Shown here: positions 35,282 through 43,248 of the stretch, piece after piece
Layout: the number at the start of each line of letters is the position of its first letter
Numbering within the stretch: position 1 is the stretch's first letter
DNA from: Actinoallomurus sp.
Lineage (GTDB): Bacteria > Actinomycetota > Actinomycetes > Streptosporangiales > Streptosporangiaceae
Length of the DNA: 48,260 nt
Direction of reading: 5' to 3'
Assembly (NCBI GenBank): GCA_025964685.1
Contig: JAOPYG010000448.1
Coordinates: 1 to 48,260 of the forward strand
The notes under the pieces: model-generated
Seen by the model: the letters and a program-made list of their open reading frames with translations, nothing else
Told to the model about the DNA's origin: nothing
Database searches by the model: none
Made by a program: the position numbers and the translations under genes

Positions 35282-35490
35282 CGTGGCCTCCCAGGAACCT
35301 AGTATGCGCACCGCTGTGAGCCGGTGCCGGAGCGGGTGACACCGTACGTTCGAGCATGCGCGACCCCCCGCGGTAGCGCATCGACTACGCTCGCCGTGAC
35401 CCTTGACCCTGTGTGACCGGCGGCACCGCAGGACGCGTGTGGGCCGGGTGATGTGGGGTAATAGAGGTCGACGACGATGGAGGATTTGTG

Positions 35491-35733
35491 ATGAGTCTGG
35501 ACGAAGCAGCCCGCCAACTCGAGCTGGCGGCACACGATACTCAAGTCGCCTTCGACTGCATCGGCCTCGGTGACATCGAGCGCGCCCACACCCACACGAT
35601 CACCGCCCGGGCCGCGGCGGACGCGGCGGAGGTGGCGCTGCGCATCGCCCTCACCATGTCGCCGGAAGAGGCCGAACGCGCGGGCGAGAAGGCCATGCAA
35701 CGCATCGAGGAAGAAGAGGGGTCGCGGCACTGA
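35491..35733 (+). CDS. 80-residue acidic helical protein, unknown
   Basis: MSLDEAARQLELAAHDTQVA at the start, then FDCIGLGDIERAHTHTITA and two strongly helical segments rich in Ala and Glu (AAADAAEVALRIALTMSPEE, AGEKAMQRIEEEEG). ATG 35491 has a perfectly spaced GGAGGA (35479-35484); a GTG at 35488 is too close to it. No Cys cluster, signal or helix-turn-helix. High third-position GC supports coding. Family and role not recognised. Confidence 0.72.
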   Translation: MSLDEAARQLELAAHDTQVAFDCIGLGDIERAHTHTITARAAADAAEVALRIALTMSPEEAERAGEKAMQRIEEEEGSRH

Positions 35734-35794
35734 GGCCGTAGTCCCGCTCCCGGCCCGAGTCGTCTCGAGTCCCGTCCTGATCAGTCGGCGCTGA

Positions 35795-37006
35795 TCAGGC
35801 AACGGGGCGTTCGGCGACCGGGGTGCCGGGCCTCGCTCCGGCGACGGGGGCGGGCGCGAAGCCCCGTGCGGAGCCGAGGATCACGAGTGTGAGCGCGGCG
35901 CCCACCGCGTACGCGATCCACAGGTTCGAGGCGACGGCGCCGGCGATGACCGCGCCGAGGACGAAGCCGACGTAGTTGAAGACGTTGACCCGTGCGACGG
36001 CGATGCCGAGCCCGGTCGGGTCGAGCCGTCCGGCCGCCGAGAACGACGTCGGCACCACGACGGCCAGGCCCAGGCCGGCGACCGCGAACCCGGCGATGGC
36101 CACGGCCGGTCCCGGGGCCACGGCGGCCATCAGCAGGCCCAGGCCGCCGATGACCGCACCGGCCGCCACCACCCGCGCCGCCCCGTGGGCCCGTACGACG
36201 AAATCCGCGCCGGCGCGGCTCACCATCATGCAGATCTGGTACGCCACGTAGGCCAGCGGCGCGACCGAGCCCGAGGCGTTCAGGTCGTCCTTGAGGTACT
36301 TCGCGCTGTAGCTCGACGTGGCCGAGTCCGCGATGTACATGCAGGTCACCGCGATACCGATGATGACGATCGGCTTCCATGGCACCCGTTTGGCGGCGGC
36401 GCGCAGCTGCTCGCCGCTCGGCCCTGCGGTCTCCAGCTGCCGGGCGTACAGCCCACGTCCGGTCCACAGAGCCACGACGATGCCCAGTGACGCGGGGATC
36501 GCGAACCCGACGCTGAGGCTCATGTCGACCTTGTTGGCCAGGGCGATCCACAGGCCCGCGACGATGCCGGCGGCGCTCCAGACGGCGTGGAAGCCGGTCA
36601 GCAGGCTCTTGTCGTAGAGCGTCTCGGCGGTGACGGCCTGCGTGTTCATCGACGCGTCCACGGCACCGACGAACAGGCCGAACAGCGCCGTCGCGGCGTA
36701 CAGGGCCAGGTCACCGGGGGCGAGGCCGATCGCGATGATGGACAGCAGGACGAACGGCTGGGCCACCCGGAGGACGACGCCGCTGCCGTACCTCGGCATC
36801 AGCCCCCCGGCCAGAACGCTGCCGATCCCGGCGACCACCGGCACGGCCAGCAGGACGAGGGCGAGGGTGGTGTCGGTGAGATCGTGCGCCTTCTGGATCT
36901 CCGGGATCCTCGTCACCAGAGCGGCGAAGGACAACCCCTGCACACCGAAGGCCGCGTACGCCGACCGACGGCCACGCCGCGTCCGTTGATCGATCTCTGC
37001 CGCCAC
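35795..37006 (-). CDS. MFS transporter, YbjJ-like
   Basis: 403 residues from GTG 37006 with GGAGGG upstream, 12 hydrophobic segments. The N-terminal RRSAYAAFGVQGLSFAALVTRIPEIQKAHDLTDTTL (about 14-49) and the loop VGAVDASMNTQAVTAE are typical of the YbjJ group, related to fucose/sugar-type MFS permeases. A charged central loop (GEQLRAAAKRVPWKP) separates the halves. The C-terminal tail is Pro/Ala-rich. Substrate unknown. It has no regulator beside it; upstream are remnants of a decayed DUF397 gene. Confidence 0.92.
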   Translation of the reverse strand: MAAEIDQRTRRGRRSAYAAFGVQGLSFAALVTRIPEIQKAHDLTDTTLALVLLAVPVVAGIGSVLAGGLMPRYGSGVVLRVAQPFVLLSIIAIGLAPGDLALYAATALFGLFVGAVDASMNTQAVTAETLYDKSLLTGFHAVWSAAGIVAGLWIALANKVDMSLSVGFAIPASLGIVVALWTGRGLYARQLETAGPSGEQLRAAAKRVPWKPIVIIGIAVTCMYIADSATSSYSAKYLKDDLNASGSVAPLAYVAYQICMMVSRAGADFVVRAHGAARVVAAGAVIGGLGLLMAAVAPGPAVAIAGFAVAGLGLAVVVPTSFSAAGRLDPTGLGIAVARVNVFNYVGFVLGAVIAGAVASNLWIAYAVGAALTLVILGSARGFAPAPVAGARPGTPVAERPVA

Positions 37007-37076
37007 GAGGCCCTCCGAAACATGAAAGAGGTTCGCGTCAGCGTAGAGACCGTGTCGCTGCCGGTCAATACGCGAG

Positions 37077-37166
37077 CTAGACGGCTATGACGGAAACCTT
37101 CACGCAGTTGCCGCCGTTCTCGCTGCTGCGCTTCGCCTTGCGCCGATCAGCGTCTCTCAGGTCCAT
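37077..37166 (-). pseudogene. Truncated DUF397 protein (29 codons)
   Basis: MDLRDADRRKAKRSSENGG followed by NCVKVSVIAV and a stop. This is the N-terminal half of a DUF397 protein (usual form W-R-K-S-S-x-S...G-G-N-C-V-E-V-A...VAVRDSKxP...F), which is normally about 60-70 residues; the RDSK and F-x-x-x-E-W part is lost. ATG overlaps the stop of the upstream DUF5753 remnant (ATGGACCTGA) and has GGAGG before it, exactly the coupling seen in intact WhiJ-like/DUF397 pairs. Confidence 0.7.
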
Positions 37167-37413
37167 CTTTCCTCCACCGTTCTTGTGATGAAGTGCAGTG
37201 ATTCCCGTTGTGACAGTGCGTGGCTGCGGAGCATTTCCCAGACGTCGTTCAACCGCGCAATGTCGTCCCGGCTGCTCGTGACGATGCCTCGAACGGCCGT
37301 CTCGACGTACGCTACCTCGCCGCCATCGAGAGTTCCGACGGCGAAGGTGCCGTGACCTCGCGATGCAGAACCGCCTCGTCCGGCACGGCGTGCAGCACCC
37401 TCTGTATCGTGGA
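37157..37413 (-). pseudogene. Remnant of an Xre-DUF5753 (WhiJ/Scr1-like) regulator
   Basis: The readable end, TFAVGTLDGGEVAYVETAVRG then DDIARLNDVWEMLRSHALSQ and RESLHFITRTVEE (37157-37352), matches the C-terminus of DUF5753 proteins. Upstream the similarity jumps to another frame (RVLHAVPDEAVLHREV, about 37353-37410) and then ends at the ABC permease gene; the helix-turn-helix and most of the domain are missing. With the truncated DUF397 partner it forms a decayed pair of the type widespread in actinomycetes, where it works in development or as an antitoxin-like system. Confidence 0.62.
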
Positions 37414-38202
37414 TCAGTCGATGAGGCGGCGGCGCATTCCGCGGACGGCGAGTAGCCACATCAGGGCCGCGAATACGACCAGTGCGCCTACGTGGCCCAG
37501 GTCGGCGAGCGGGTGGAAGCCGAAGACGGCGTGCCGGACCAGCTCGACGCAGTGGTAGAGCGGGTTGACGTGCGCGAGCGTCTGGGCCCAGCCCGGCAGG
37601 CCGCCGATCGGGAAGAACGTGCCGGCCACCAGGAACAGCGGCGCGAGCACGCCGCTGATGATGTAGTCGAAGCTGTTGATCGACGGCACGATCGTGGAGG
37701 TCCAGACGCCGAACAGGGCGAAGCCGGCCGCGGTAAGGACCGTGACGACCGGCACGGCGATCACGCCGACGCCCGGGCGCAGCCCGAACGCCAGCGCGAC
37801 GAGGATCGGCGCGCAGGAGTACACGCCGCTCTTGACCGCGATCCACGACGCCTCACCGGCGACGACCTCGTGCACGTCCACGGGCGCGGCCAGCACCGCG
37901 TCGTAGGAGTGCTGGTAGGTGCGCCGGATATAGGTGTTGAACATGCCGGGGAACGCCGAGGTGAACAGCGTCGCCGTGGCCACCACGCCGGTGCCGACGA
38001 AGTCGACGTAGCGGTAGCCGGCGACGTGGCCCACGAGCGCGCCGAAGCCGAAGCCGAACGCCAGCAGCCAGATCGTCGGCTCGATGAGCGAGGCGAACGA
38101 CGAGGACGCCCAGTAGCGCCGGAAGAGTGCCAGCTCGCGCCGCCACACGCCGCGTACGGGCGCCCACTCGAAGGCTCTCAGCCGCTCAGTCAACGGTCTC
38201 AC
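37414..38202 (-). CDS. ABC-2 type exporter permease (NodJ/DrrB-like)
   Basis: 262 residues, GTG 38202 overlapping the ATPase gene by 17 bp. Six predicted helices; N-terminal RRELALFRRYWASSSFASLIEPTIWLLAFG (about 21-50) and VGTGVVATATLFTSAFPGMFNTYIRR resemble NodJ. The C-terminal SGVLAPLFLVAGTFFPIGGLP and VNPLYHCVELVRHAVFG are ABC-2 signatures. Works with the ATPase at 38186-39121 as a two-component exporter of a lipid-linked sugar or natural product. Its 3' end borders the decayed DUF5753 gene. Confidence 0.93.
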   Translation of the reverse strand: MRPLTERLRAFEWAPVRGVWRRELALFRRYWASSSFASLIEPTIWLLAFGFGFGALVGHVAGYRYVDFVGTGVVATATLFTSAFPGMFNTYIRRTYQHSYDAVLAAPVDVHEVVAGEASWIAVKSGVYSCAPILVALAFGLRPGVGVIAVPVVTVLTAAGFALFGVWTSTIVPSINSFDYIISGVLAPLFLVAGTFFPIGGLPGWAQTLAHVNPLYHCVELVRHAVFGFHPLADLGHVGALVVFAALMWLLAVRGMRRRLID

Positions 38203-39121
38203 CGGTCAGCATGACGAAGACGTCCTCGAGGTTGGCGGGCCGGTGCAGGATGCGATGGCCGTTGGAGCCGCCGTCGGCCAGCGTGTCGGCGAGTGAGGAG
38301 GGGATGTGCTCGGCGCGCAGCACCGACACCGTCGGGCCGGTGCGCCGGGTGGGCAGGCCGGCCCGGCGGGCCAGCCCCTCGATCTCGGCCAGCCGCTCGG
38401 GGGAGCCCTCGTGCTCCTCGACGTGCTCGCCCGCGTGGGAGGCGATCAGCTCGGCGGGGCTGCCGTCGGCGATCACCTTGCCGTGCGACATCAGCGCGCA
38501 GGTGTCGGCGAGCCGTTCGGCCTCCTCGATGTAGTGCGTGGACATCAGCACGGTCACGCCGGAGGCCCGCAGGCCCGCGATCAGGCCCCACAGATCGGCG
38601 CGGACCTGCGGGTCGAGCCCGACCGTGGGCTCGTCGAGCAGCACGAGACGCGGGGAGTGCACCAGGCCACGGGCGACCAGCAGGCGGCGGCGCATCCCGC
38701 CCGAGAGGTTGACGACGCGTGTCTCCGCCCGCCCGGTGAGGTGGGCGACCTCCAGGGCGCGGCCGACGGCTTCGCGCAGGCCCGCGCGCGGCACGCGGTA
38801 GAGGCGCGCGAAGACCTCGAGGTTCTGCCGGACGGTGAGCTCCTCGTCGAGGTTGTCGGTCTGCGGGACCACACCCATCAGCGCGCGGGCCTGCTTGGCC
38901 TCGCGTGGCACCTCGTGGCCGAGCACGTCGATCGTGCCCTCGTCGGGAAGCGACTGGGCGGTGAGCAGCCGCATCGTGGTGGACTTGCCCGCGCCGTTGG
39001 GGCCGAGCAGGCCGAGACAGACGCCGTCGGGCACATCGAGCGTCAGCCCGTCGACCGCCGCGATCGACGTGCCGTCACGGTCGGTGTACCGCTTGACGAC
39101 GTCTCGCAGCGCGATGGCCAT
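38186..39121 (-). CDS. ABC exporter ATPase (NodI/DrrA-like)
   Basis: 311 residues from ATG 39121. Walker A GLLGPNGAGKSTTMRLL (about 35-51), Q-loop GVVPQTDNLDEELTVRQNL, signature LSGGMRRRLLVARGL, Walker B LVLLDEPTVGLDPQVRADLW, switch His in LMSTHYIEEAERL. The C-terminal 80 residues (HAGEHVEEHEGSPERL onward, ending in HRPANLEDVFVMLTGE) are the NodI/DrrA-type extension. Typical partner of an ABC-2 permease, which follows with a 17-bp overlap. It is divergent from the DUF1707 gene, with 54 bp between their starts. Confidence 0.95.
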   Translation of the reverse strand: MAIALRDVVKRYTDRDGTSIAAVDGLTLDVPDGVCLGLLGPNGAGKSTTMRLLTAQSLPDEGTIDVLGHEVPREAKQARALMGVVPQTDNLDEELTVRQNLEVFARLYRVPRAGLREAVGRALEVAHLTGRAETRVVNLSGGMRRRLLVARGLVHSPRLVLLDEPTVGLDPQVRADLWGLIAGLRASGVTVLMSTHYIEEAERLADTCALMSHGKVIADGSPAELIASHAGEHVEEHEGSPERLAEIEGLARRAGLPTRRTGPTVSVLRAEHIPSSLADTLADGGSNGHRILHRPANLEDVFVMLTGETVD

Positions 39122-39162
39122 GGGTTCACCGTAGGTATGGCCTACGACAGAGCGCCAACGAA

Positions 39163-39168
39163 TATCGT
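39163..39168 (+). promoter_or_regulatory. -10 TATCGT of a leaderless DUF1707 gene
   Basis: TATCGT followed by 7 nt and GTG at 39176, the same geometry as before the kinase gene at 32698. Confidence 0.45.
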
Positions 39169-39175
39169 CGGGGGC

Positions 39176-39784
39176 GTGGACCTTCCGTGGAAGCCCGGCC
39201 GGGATCATCCCTCGCCGCGAGAGATGCGCGCCTCCGACACGGACCGTGAGAACGTCGTGCGGTTGCTGCGAGACGCGCACGGCGACGGCCGGATCACCCT
39301 CGACGAGCACGGCGAGCGGGTCGATCGCGCGTACGCCGCACGCACGCTGGGAGACCTGGCCCAGCTGACCCTTGACCTCCTGCCGGCCGACGAGCAGCCG
39401 ATCCGGCTGGACGCGGGGCCGCTGAGCGCGCTGTTCGGCACCGTACGGCGCGACGGGCGGTGGGTCGTGCCCGCCCGGTTCCCGGTCGCGGCGGTGTTCG
39501 GCACGCTGGAGATCGACCTGCGTGAGGCGCTGTTGCAACGCAGGCACGTCGTCGTACGCGCGAGCGTGCTCGGCGGCCGGCTCCGGCTGGTCGTCCCCGA
39601 GGGCGTACGGGTGGAGTTCACCGGGCGATCGATCATGGGCTCCCAGGTCCTGCGGATGCGGCAGCCGGAGGGCCCGGACGCGCCGCTCATCGAGGTGCGC
39701 GGAACGGTCGTCCTGGGCTCGGTCGGGGCGCGCACGCCCAAGCGCCGCCGTCGCCCGCGTCTTCGCCGCGGTGAGGCCGGCTGA
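39176..39784 (+). CDS. DUF1707 / cell-wall-active-antibiotic-response domain protein
   Basis: 202 residues from GTG 39176 (an in-frame ATG at 39137 would add 13 unconserved residues). DUF1707 at about residues 16-70: MRASDTDRENVVRLLRDAHG, then GRITLDEHGERVDRAYAART and LGDLAQLTLDLLP. The C-terminal part (ALFGTVRRDGRWVVPARFPV, VFGTLEIDLREALL, GGRLRLVVPEGVRVEF) is a beta-helix like the LiaF/DUF2154 C-terminus. It ends in an Arg-rich tail. No transmembrane helix. LiaF-like proteins modulate envelope-stress kinases; here the role is unknown. Divergent from the ABC exporter. Confidence 0.87.
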   Translation: MDLPWKPGRDHPSPREMRASDTDRENVVRLLRDAHGDGRITLDEHGERVDRAYAARTLGDLAQLTLDLLPADEQPIRLDAGPLSALFGTVRRDGRWVVPARFPVAAVFGTLEIDLREALLQRRHVVVRASVLGGRLRLVVPEGVRVEFTGRSIMGSQVLRMRQPEGPDAPLIEVRGTVVLGSVGARTPKRRRRPRLRRGEAG

Positions 39785-39882
39785 ACCCCCGCCCTCGCGC
39801 TCGGCCATGATGGTCCCCGAAACGGAGCAGCAGGTCACCCGGCCGATTCAATAACGGTTGAGACTCCTCAGGGTGCATCCCC

Positions 39883-39911
39883 TTGAACTGGTACGGACCA
39901 GCTCCTATCGT
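39883..39911 (+). promoter_or_regulatory. Promoter of the sugar ABC operon with DasR-like operator
   Basis: TTGAAC (39883-39888), 17-bp spacer, TATCGT (39906-39911): a near-ideal vegetative promoter. Inside the spacer ACTGGTACGGACCAGC (39887-39902) matches 12 of 16 bases of the DasR site ACTGGTCTAGACCAGT, with both CTGGT/ACCAG arms exact. A repressor bound there would block polymerase. Confidence 0.68.
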
Positions 39912-39917
39912 TCAGTG

Positions 39918-40143
39918 CCATGCGCGAATCTGCTCACTGAGCAGTCGAATCGTGCACAACCTTTCATGCCTGTGAAAGGAGGCTGCGGCGCGAGCCGCGG
40001 ACAGCTGTGCCACGCCAAGCGGCCGCTCGGAGGTGATGAGCCGAGGGCCCAGCCGGGGGTTGGCAACACCCGTAACAGACAACGACCGGGGACGTCGCGC
40101 GCACCCGCGCACCCCGAAGCCTCAGCAAAGAAGGCGGGGACAG
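39918..40143 (+). other. 226-nt structured leader of the sugar ABC operon
   Basis: No gene from 39785 to the GTG at 40144. In the predicted leader: dyad CTGCTCA-C-TGAGCAG (39930-39944), stem CCTTTCA/TGAAAGG with 6-nt loop (39960-39979) that overlaps an AAAGGAGG sequence at 39975-39982, and stem GCGGC-GCGA-GCCGC right after. No good start codon follows that AGGAGG. Confidence 0.45.
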
Positions 40144-41391
40144 GTGAAACGGCATCTCATCGGCGTTATCGCCGCGGGTCTCACGGTGACCCTCGGCATG
40201 ACCGGATGCAGCAAGGGCAGTTCGTCCGGCGGTGGTGGTGGCGACAGCAAGACGATCAAGTTCGTCGCCGCGATCTACGACGACAACACCAAGGGCTACT
40301 GGGACGGCCTGATCAAGGACTTCGAAGCCGCGAACAAGGGCTACAAGGTCAACCTTGAGATGGTCGACTGGACCCAGATGGACGCCAAGGTCAAGACCTA
40401 CGTCCAGACGAAGCAGACCCCGGACATCCTCAACTACAACGCCTTCTCGGACTTCGCCCGCGACGGCCTGACCTACCCGGCCTCCGAGGTCGTGTCGCCG
40501 CAGGTCCTCAGCGACTTCACGCCGACGTTCGTGGACCAGACGAAGTACAACGGCACGCAGTACGCCCTGCCGTTCATCGCCAGCGCCCGCCTCCTCTTCT
40601 TCAACAAGGACCTGTTCAAGAAGGCCGGCATCACCAACCCGCCCAGCACCTGGGCCGAGGTGAAGAGCGACGCGCAGAAGCTCAAGGCCAAGGGCGCCGT
40701 CGGGTACGGCCTGCCGCTGGGCCCGGAGGAGTCCCAGGCGGAGTTCTACTCCTGGGCGATGAACGATGGCGGTGGCTGGGTCGACTCGTCAGGCAAGTGG
40801 GCGATCAACCAGCCGGCCAACGTCGACACGCTCAACTTCCTGCGCGACCTGACCAAGTCGGGCCTGACCCAGCCGAACCCGGAGACGACCGACCGTAAGA
40901 CGGTCTTCAACCAGTTCGCCCAGGGCAAGGTCGGCATGGGCATCAACGGCCCGTTCACCCGCGCCGGCTTCATCGACCCGGTGAACAAGAACCTCAACTA
41001 CGGCATCGCGCCGCTGCCCAGCAAGGACGGCTCGGTCCACAACACCCTCGGTGTCGTCGACGTCCTCAACGCGTTCAAGAACGGCGGCAAGAACAAGGAC
41101 GCCGTCACCAAGTTCCTGAACTACTTCTACCAGCAGCAGAACTACGCCAAGTTCCTCAAGCTGGAGAACTTCCTGCCGACCACCAAGTCGGCCGGCAGCG
41201 CGCTCAGCAGCGACCCGTACTACAAGCAGTTCGTGGACGCCCTGCCGCAGGCGAAGTTCGCGCCGACGAGCAACCCGGCGTGGTCGGCGGTGGCCGGCGC
41301 GGTGAAGCAGAGCATGGGCACCGCCGTGGCGAGCGGGGACCCGAAGAAGGTTCTGGACGGCATCCAGAAGACGGCAGAGAAGAACGGCTGA
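40144..41391 (+). CDS. Sugar ABC transporter substrate-binding lipoprotein
   Basis: 415 residues from GTG 40144. Lipoprotein signal peptide VKRHLIGVIAAGLTVTLGMTGC (spanning residues 1-22; lipidated Cys at about 22) then a Ser/Gly linker. The mature part is a family 1 (MalE-like) binding protein: IKFVAAIYDDNTKGYWDGLI, QTKQTPDILNYNAFSDFA, QYALPFIASARLLFFNKDLFKKAG, and APLPSKDGSVHNTLGVVDV. First gene of a three-gene importer; two permeases follow, but no ATPase gene, so it probably uses a shared MsiK-like ATPase, as is usual in actinobacteria. The DasR-like promoter site points to amino-sugar oligosaccharides such as chitobiose (inference). Confidence 0.94.
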   Translation: MKRHLIGVIAAGLTVTLGMTGCSKGSSSGGGGGDSKTIKFVAAIYDDNTKGYWDGLIKDFEAANKGYKVNLEMVDWTQMDAKVKTYVQTKQTPDILNYNAFSDFARDGLTYPASEVVSPQVLSDFTPTFVDQTKYNGTQYALPFIASARLLFFNKDLFKKAGITNPPSTWAEVKSDAQKLKAKGAVGYGLPLGPEESQAEFYSWAMNDGGGWVDSSGKWAINQPANVDTLNFLRDLTKSGLTQPNPETTDRKTVFNQFAQGKVGMGINGPFTRAGFIDPVNKNLNYGIAPLPSKDGSVHNTLGVVDVLNAFKNGGKNKDAVTKFLNYFYQQQNYAKFLKLENFLPTTKSAGSALSSDPYYKQFVDALPQAKFAPTSNPAWSAVAGAVKQSMGTAVASGDPKKVLDGIQKTAEKNG

Positions 41392-41392
41392 C

Positions 41393-42340
41393 GTGCAGGA
41401 CACCGACGTCAGGACGCGGGGTGCCCGGGCGACCGCCCGGGCACCGCGTGCCCGTACCGGCCGCCGTCTCGGCCAGGCGCTGATCCCGTACGTCTGGATC
41501 GGCCCGGCGACCTTGCTCATCGCCGTCGTCGTGCTGTGGCCGGTCGTGGAGATGATCCGCACTTCGCTCCAGAAGATCAGCTCCTCGGGCGTCACCCTCG
41601 GCTCGAACGGCACCACGAACTACTCCGACCTGTTCGACGAGGGCGACCTCGTGCACGTCGTCGTGCGCACTCTCCTGTGGGTCGCCGGCGTCGTCATCGT
41701 CACGATGGTGATCTCCCTGGCGCTGGCGCAGCTGCTCAACGCCAGGTTCCCCGGGCGCCGCGTCGTGCGCTGGGCGGTGATCGTGCCCTGGGCCGCCTCG
41801 GTGCTGATGACCGCGCTGGTCTGGAAGTGGATGCTCGACAACTACTTCGGCGTGGTCAACGAGGTCCTCCTGGATCTCCATGTGCTGCACAAGCCGGTCA
41901 ACTGGCTCGCGCACCCCGACCAGGCGATGCTGTGGATGATGTGGGTGGCGGTGTTCGTGTCGCTGCCGTTCGCCTCGTTCGTCATCCTCGCCGGACTGCA
42001 GACGATCCCGGGCGAGGTGTACGAAGCGGCGCGCGTGGACGGATCCGGGACCTTCCGCACCTACTTCCGGATCACGCTGCCGATGCTGCGGCCGGCGCTC
42101 CTGATCGCGGCGATCATCAACGTGATCAACGTCTTCAACTCCTTCCCGATCATCTGGGCGATGACCCAGGGTGGTCCCGGGCACGCGACCGACACGACCA
42201 CGACGTTCATGTACAAGATCGCGTTCTTCGACCAGAACGTCGGTGAGTCCGCCGCCATGGCGGTCGTCAACTTCGCCCTGGTCCTGGTGATGGTGCTGCT
42301 CTATCTGCGCGCCTCGCGCTGGCGGGAGGAGGTCCGATGA
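41393..42340 (+). CDS. Sugar ABC transporter permease 1 (MalF-like)
   Basis: 315 residues from GTG 41393, 1 bp after the binding-protein stop. Six helices; the first follows GRRLGQALIPYVWIGPATLL. EAA loop EVYEAARVDGSGTFRTYFRITLP (about 206-228) for contact with the ATPase. The C-terminal VFNSFPIIWAMTQGGPGHATDT is typical for MalF-type carbohydrate permeases. It forms a heterodimer with the next gene product. Confidence 0.95.
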   Translation: MQDTDVRTRGARATARAPRARTGRRLGQALIPYVWIGPATLLIAVVVLWPVVEMIRTSLQKISSSGVTLGSNGTTNYSDLFDEGDLVHVVVRTLLWVAGVVIVTMVISLALAQLLNARFPGRRVVRWAVIVPWAASVLMTALVWKWMLDNYFGVVNEVLLDLHVLHKPVNWLAHPDQAMLWMMWVAVFVSLPFASFVILAGLQTIPGEVYEAARVDGSGTFRTYFRITLPMLRPALLIAAIINVINVFNSFPIIWAMTQGGPGHATDTTTTFMYKIAFFDQNVGESAAMAVVNFALVLVMVLLYLRASRWREEVR

Positions 42341-43197
42341 CGGCCACGACGGTGCGGACCAAGGCCGCTGCCAAGCCGAAACCGGTGTCCTTCCGCAAGG
42401 TGATCCTGACCGGGGTCGCCTGGCTGGTGGGGCTGGCCTTCGTGGCGCCCTATCTCGAGATGCTCGTGACGGCGCTGAAGCCCGAACACGAGCTGATGCG
42501 GTCCTCCTACCTGCCGACGAAGTGGGAATGGTCCAACTTCGTCGACGTCTGGAGAGCGGCGCCGATCTGGCAGAACATGAAGGTGTCGCTGCTCGTGGCC
42601 GGCGCGGCCACGATCGTGACGCTGCTGTGCGGGCTGCCCGCCGCGTACTACACCGCCCGCAACCGCTTCCGCGGTCGCAACGCCTTCCTGCTGCTCATCC
42701 TCATCACCCAGATGTTCGCGCCGACCGCGCTGGTCATCGGCATCTACCGGGAGATGGTGGCGCTCAACCTGACCGACACGCTCCTGTCGCTGATCCTCGT
42801 CAACGCGGCGTTCAACCTGCCGTTCTGCGTCTGGATCCTGCACGGCTACTTCGCGAGCATTCCGAAGGAGCTGGAGGAGGCGGCGTTCCTCGACGGCGCG
42901 GGCCGGATCAAGGCGCTCGTACGGGTGACGCTGCCGATCTCGATGCCCGGAGTGGTCACCGCGGTCGTCTACACGTTCATCGGCGCGTGGAACGAGTACA
43001 TCGTGGCGCTCACCATCACGTCGTCGCCGAACCGCCAGCCGCTGACCGTGGCGATCCCGTCGTTCGTCACGCAGTACCAGGAGCACTGGCAGTACCTGTT
43101 CGCGACGTCGCTCATCGCGATCGTGCCGGTCGTGATCCTGTTCGTCTTCATCGAGCGGTACCTGATCGGCGGCCTGACCGCCGGCAGCATCAAGTAG
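42337..43197 (+). CDS. Sugar ABC transporter permease 2 (MalG-like)
   Basis: 286 residues; ATG 42337 overlaps permease 1 by 4 bp. Six helices; N-terminal KVILTGVAWLVGLAFVAPYL; LITQMFAPTALVIGIYREM; the EAA loop ELEEAAFLDGAGRIKALVRVTLP (about 176-198); final helix before FIERYLIGGLTAGSIK, the standard MalG end. It is the last gene of the importer; a 30-bp perfect palindrome follows. Confidence 0.95.
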   Translation: MTATTVRTKAAAKPKPVSFRKVILTGVAWLVGLAFVAPYLEMLVTALKPEHELMRSSYLPTKWEWSNFVDVWRAAPIWQNMKVSLLVAGAATIVTLLCGLPAAYYTARNRFRGRNAFLLLILITQMFAPTALVIGIYREMVALNLTDTLLSLILVNAAFNLPFCVWILHGYFASIPKELEEAAFLDGAGRIKALVRVTLPISMPGVVTAVVYTFIGAWNEYIVALTITSSPNRQPLTVAIPSFVTQYQEHWQYLFATSLIAIVPVVILFVFIERYLIGGLTAGSIK

Positions 43198-43209
43198 GGC
43201 ACGAAGCCT

Positions 43210-43239
43210 GCCCTTCCGGCCACCGGTGGCCGGAAGGGC
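43210..43239. terminator. Perfect 30-bp palindrome, bidirectional terminator
   Basis: Arms GCCCTTCCGGCCACC and GGTGGCCGGAAGGGC. It lies between the convergent permease (ends 43197) and glpX (ends 43249) and should terminate both transcripts. Confidence 0.85.
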
Positions 43240-43248
43240 ACGGGCGTG

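Noticed and set aside
39982..40036. Possible leader peptide after AAAGGAGG in the sugar-operon leader
   Set aside because: Only a CTG codon follows, directly adjacent to the purine run; no ATG, GTG or TTG at a usable distance in that frame.
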